From NCBI GenBank assembly GCA_935421135.1, contig OW285193.1:17904099-17968098 (forward strand): 64,000 bases of DNA, in the 5' to 3' direction. Position numbers and translations under genes: made by a program. Shown here in pieces: positions 60,796 through 64,000 of the stretch (position 1 is the stretch's first letter; every line of letters starts with the position of its first letter). Source of the stretch: Bugulina stolonifera (Eukaryota; Bryozoa; Gymnolaemata; Cheilostomatida; Bugulidae). Under the pieces are notes generated by a model that had not been told where the DNA came from, did no database searches, and worked only from the letters and a program-made list of their open reading frames with translations.

Positions 60796-63700
60796 CTACT
60801 TTCTCTTCTGGAAGTAGTATGGGTAGTAAGTGTATCTCCGTTTGCTGGGGTATTCTGGATATTTAGGATATTGGGAGCCATACTTGCTCGATTCCTGGTT
60901 CAATCCAGCAGCCAGATTGTTTAACTGCTCATCTCTAGACACTGGTTCGTCGCTATAAGAGAGTTCTGACATGCCGCTCTCCTTCATTCTTTAATAGAGA
61001 AATTTTTATTCAGGTTCTTGATCCCGTAAGTAAAATTACTGCTTGTGTACTATCTTGTAATTCTCTGTTATAATTACATGTGATTATTAATAATATACAA
61101 AATATTGGGTGGCATAATGATGGTCCTAAAGTCAAGGCCATCGACTCACCCAATCAGCTTCTCTTCCATTTGGAGTTTTTCTTCTGCTAGTCCAACCAAG
61201 ATCTCCCTCAGTTCAGCCGCTTCCTCATCGGTAAACCAGACACCACGATTTCCTGGGGAAGGTCTTTGTTTGTCCTCAAACCAATCTTCCTCTAGAAATG
61301 TGGAATGTTGATACATAATGTATTGTGCAGTGTGAACTTCCACTTGTGTGGGCAGATCTCAATGGTTGCTAGACAGAATCAACATCCTATCTGTAGTCCA
61401 CTGTATGATTATACTCCACGCTTATTAGCTTTACCAGTCAATCGCATGCAATCTAGCGCAATTTAGCGATGTAGTGCCATTGGCTTTTACGATGCTAGAG
61501 AAAGCTGTCTACTTTTGAAAGACAATCAACAGCAGACACTTACCATCGACTATGCTTCTCTTCCTCCTTCCGTGAGACTCCATTGCTTGACCAGAGACGT
61601 CAGGCATATCTTGGTCTGCAGCTGGTGAGTCCTCCAGCTCATCCACCTTCCCTTTCAGCTTGGCCTCCATTATCTTAAGGTTGGCGAGGTAGTACCTGAG
61701 TAGAGCAGCTTTGCCCTCATCATCTAGCATGCTCAGTTCTTCTGTTATCGATTCAGCAACGTCGTCGCCACCAGTGTCGTCACCAATGGTGTCCTCGTCA
61801 AAGAGACGCCTTGCATCCTCGTAACCTTTACCATACTTCTCTAGAAAGATAACATTATACTAATGTATAGATACATGTATACAGATACATGTAGGATGTG
61901 CAACAAATGCTTACGTGTGGTATCCTAAGTCTATACAAACTAAAAATACATTGATTTTACTAACTGCACTAGACTGTGCTGAGAAACGTTTTTATATGCC
62001 GTTAGATATTTAGAGGTTTCTTCCTGGCATATGCAGTAGTGATGCTGGCTATTATATTTTCAAATCTGTTAAACACAATCTACTAGTGAGTTAACCTCAT
62101 CTCTCATGCCTTAATAACTCATAATCGTTATGATACAGTCATGCTCATGAACATTCTTCGATGCAGCGTGTTTGCAGCACTTTTCCCAAAACCAGAAATA
62201 CATATTGTAGTATATTATCTGTAATTGTACATTTCAGGTATTTAATTAATAACATTTACTCGATATCCTACTGTAGAGTTATTGTCCGGGGAAGAAAATT
62301 TGCTAGCAATACTGCGCCCTGGCTACGAAACTCATCTACTATTTCAGTAGTTGGAAAGTCTATGCAATCATCATCATTTGGTCTCATTACTAGACATCTC
62401 TGTGACCTTCTGTTCAAGTTGTATTGATTCACTAAAAAGGGTTATTCTCCCGCATTTGTGGTGTCTTATAGTGGGTATAGGTGTTATAAAACCCATCCTA
62501 TGCTACCCCTGTATTTCCTACCGATTTACCTGACACGCATGTTCCACTTTGCTATACTCAATTTAAAAACTGTTTGAACACTCAATGTACAGTACACTTG
62601 CTAATGGCTATTAATTAATACTGAATGTATCTTGTTTAGAAGTTATCCGCTCTCAGCTATCTTCATTACCAATAGCAACATCATTAGACAATTCCTCACC
62701 TTGCTCATTGGGTGGTCCGTCTTCAGAAGGCAGCATCTCTACATTCTCCTCCAACTTCTCTCCACCATCCTCTTGAAATTCCTTCATCTTGTCTACCCAA
62801 GATCTCTTTGGCTCCTCAGATGGAGTTGACTTCTCTTTGATTCCCTTGATCAGCAACGCAAGATCATCTGCCTTGTTGTTCTGGAAATAATTATTCTAAC
62901 ATGTGCTGGCTTCTTTTGGTGAATTGACAGTTATGAGTCATTAAGAACAAGTTCATTCAACTTCATAAGAATATAACAACCCATGGATTGAGTGAGGTGA
63001 CGAATATAAAAATCAATAAATACAATACGATATTCATCTGACAACTATCATAGAACATCTATGAATACTAAATTTACACTCACTCATATTTTAAAGTAGG
63101 TGTTATCAGTGGATTATCAAGTGCTAAGGCTAATGAACTTACTGAGGAGGGCGGAGCAATAGCAGGTGGTAGAGTGGTGCCCTCTGCATATTTCTCAGTT
63201 TCCAGAGGAATGGTGCTCTGTGTTGGGTTGGTAAATCTATCAAGGGTGTCGGGATCTAATATTTCCTCCTGTATTGCCTCTTTAATCAGCCTCTCCACAA
63301 TGTAGTCAACTGCCTGCAATTATACCAGTCCACATGCATGTCATCAGCTACCATTTTGAAACATCGCTTTCTAATGAAGAAATATTTTGTATAAGAACAG
63401 CCCTATGGCAAGTAACATTCAGCAAGAGCATTTATTTTTCACATCATCTGTTGAAATGACTTTACCCATGCAAACTGTGATAGGCCTACTAAATTATTGC
63501 TATACTCAAAGAAATTCAGTTTTTAACAATTCAGTGATTTATGCAGCCTACAAAATCTTTGTGATGAGTGATGTTATTCATGGGCTAGCAGATAGAGCAG
63601 GTTCTGTGTAGGCTATAGACTGCGTAGGCTGTAGACTATAATGCACTATAGCAGACTATAAGGAATGATGATGATTGGTTTTTGATCAAAATTTGCTGTG

Positions 63701-63936
63701 GCCAAAGACAATTATACAAATAAACTACATGTACATGTAGATACTCTGGCATTTCAGCATGTTCTAACTCTCAATACACAGAATTGTTCCATGTATATAA
63801 GAACACTTACCTCAGAGAATGCCCAATCTTCTAATTCTTTAGCCAACTGCTGGTCTTGGCTGAGTAGCTGCCACTCCATCTGTAACCTCTTCTCGTCTTC
63901 ATCTTCTCTCTCTGGTTTCTCGGCAACTCCTGACTT
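60796..63936 (-). CDS. Acidic multi-basic-site protein, possible secretory prohormone/granin-like precursor, 5' end off the right edge
   Basis: Six exons in gene order: 63936-63811, 63313-63143, 62880-62700, 61840-61544, 61291-61150, 60988-60796 (TAG), phases consistent, 369 residues; the N-terminus lies beyond the window. The protein is strongly acidic, helix-prone and cysteine-free, with stretches such as KELEDWAFSEAVDYIVERL and ELREILVGLAEEKLQMEEKL. Basic cleavage-type sites are SHGRRKRSIVD and, at the very end, PSKRRYTYYPYYFQKRK, which brackets the aromatic nonapeptide YTYYPYYFQ. Acidic, Cys-poor, multi-dibasic proteins are typical of granins and neuropeptide precursors in other animals, but I see no direct match to a named family and cannot see the signal peptide. 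A nuclear or structural acidic protein is the alternative. Confidence 0.65.
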
Positions 63937-64000
63937 CTGGTTTTATTGAATAAAACATTAAATATTTTGGTATTCGTACACTATATGTCATACTCATACA

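Overview
This is a eukaryotic, almost certainly animal, genomic window: AT-rich, intron-rich and loaded with minisatellites. Every conserved gene is split by short GT-AG introns, and the three deeply conserved genes (atypical protein kinase C, the F-actin capping protein beta subunit and the mitochondrial J-protein DNAJC11) are close to their vertebrate counterparts in sequence and length. Together with frequent palindromic catgtacatgta-type sequence and lineage-specific secreted genes, this suggests an early-branching animal, perhaps a demosponge. The lineage is an inference; nothing in the window proves it.

Layout. 326-20770, minus strand: atypical PKC (PB1, pseudosubstrate, C1, kinase), 12 coding exons resolved, C-terminus beyond the left edge. 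20771-22895: divergent intergenic region. 22896-25947, plus: CAPZB, six coding exons, with a tiny first exon unresolved. 26938-30446: a 31-bp satellite in exactly 113 units with no indel. 33256-34444, plus: small secreted protein. 37378-45996, minus: complete DNAJC11 in 13 exons (562 aa), its introns packed with minisatellites. 48657-48905, plus: small cysteine-rich secreted protein whose 5' end is duplicated 1,070 bp upstream. 49659-52002 (plus) and 52924-54077 (minus): a tail-to-tail pair of paralogues of a two-domain CxxC family that I do not recognise. 55743-59557, minus: secreted PAN-like plus C-type lectin protein. 60796-63936, minus: an acidic, dibasic-site-rich protein, possibly a prohormone or granin-like precursor, running off the right edge.

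Mobile elements are small: a hAT-like MITE with 8-bp target duplications inside the lectin gene, a foldback element with perfect 53-bp arms, another palindromic element, and four tRNA-derived SINE-like sequences.

The most unusual observation is positional. Nine intronic minisatellites of unrelated sequence, in four genes, begin 0 to about 115 nt downstream of a 5' splice site. One of them, in DNAJC11, starts at the splice site of a 35-nt exon and carries a GTAAGTAT donor-like sequence in nearly every one of about 33 units on the transcribed strand. The kinase, capping protein and J-protein are housekeeping or polarity genes with no evident joint pathway. The secreted and CxxC genes form a lineage-specific cluster in the right half.
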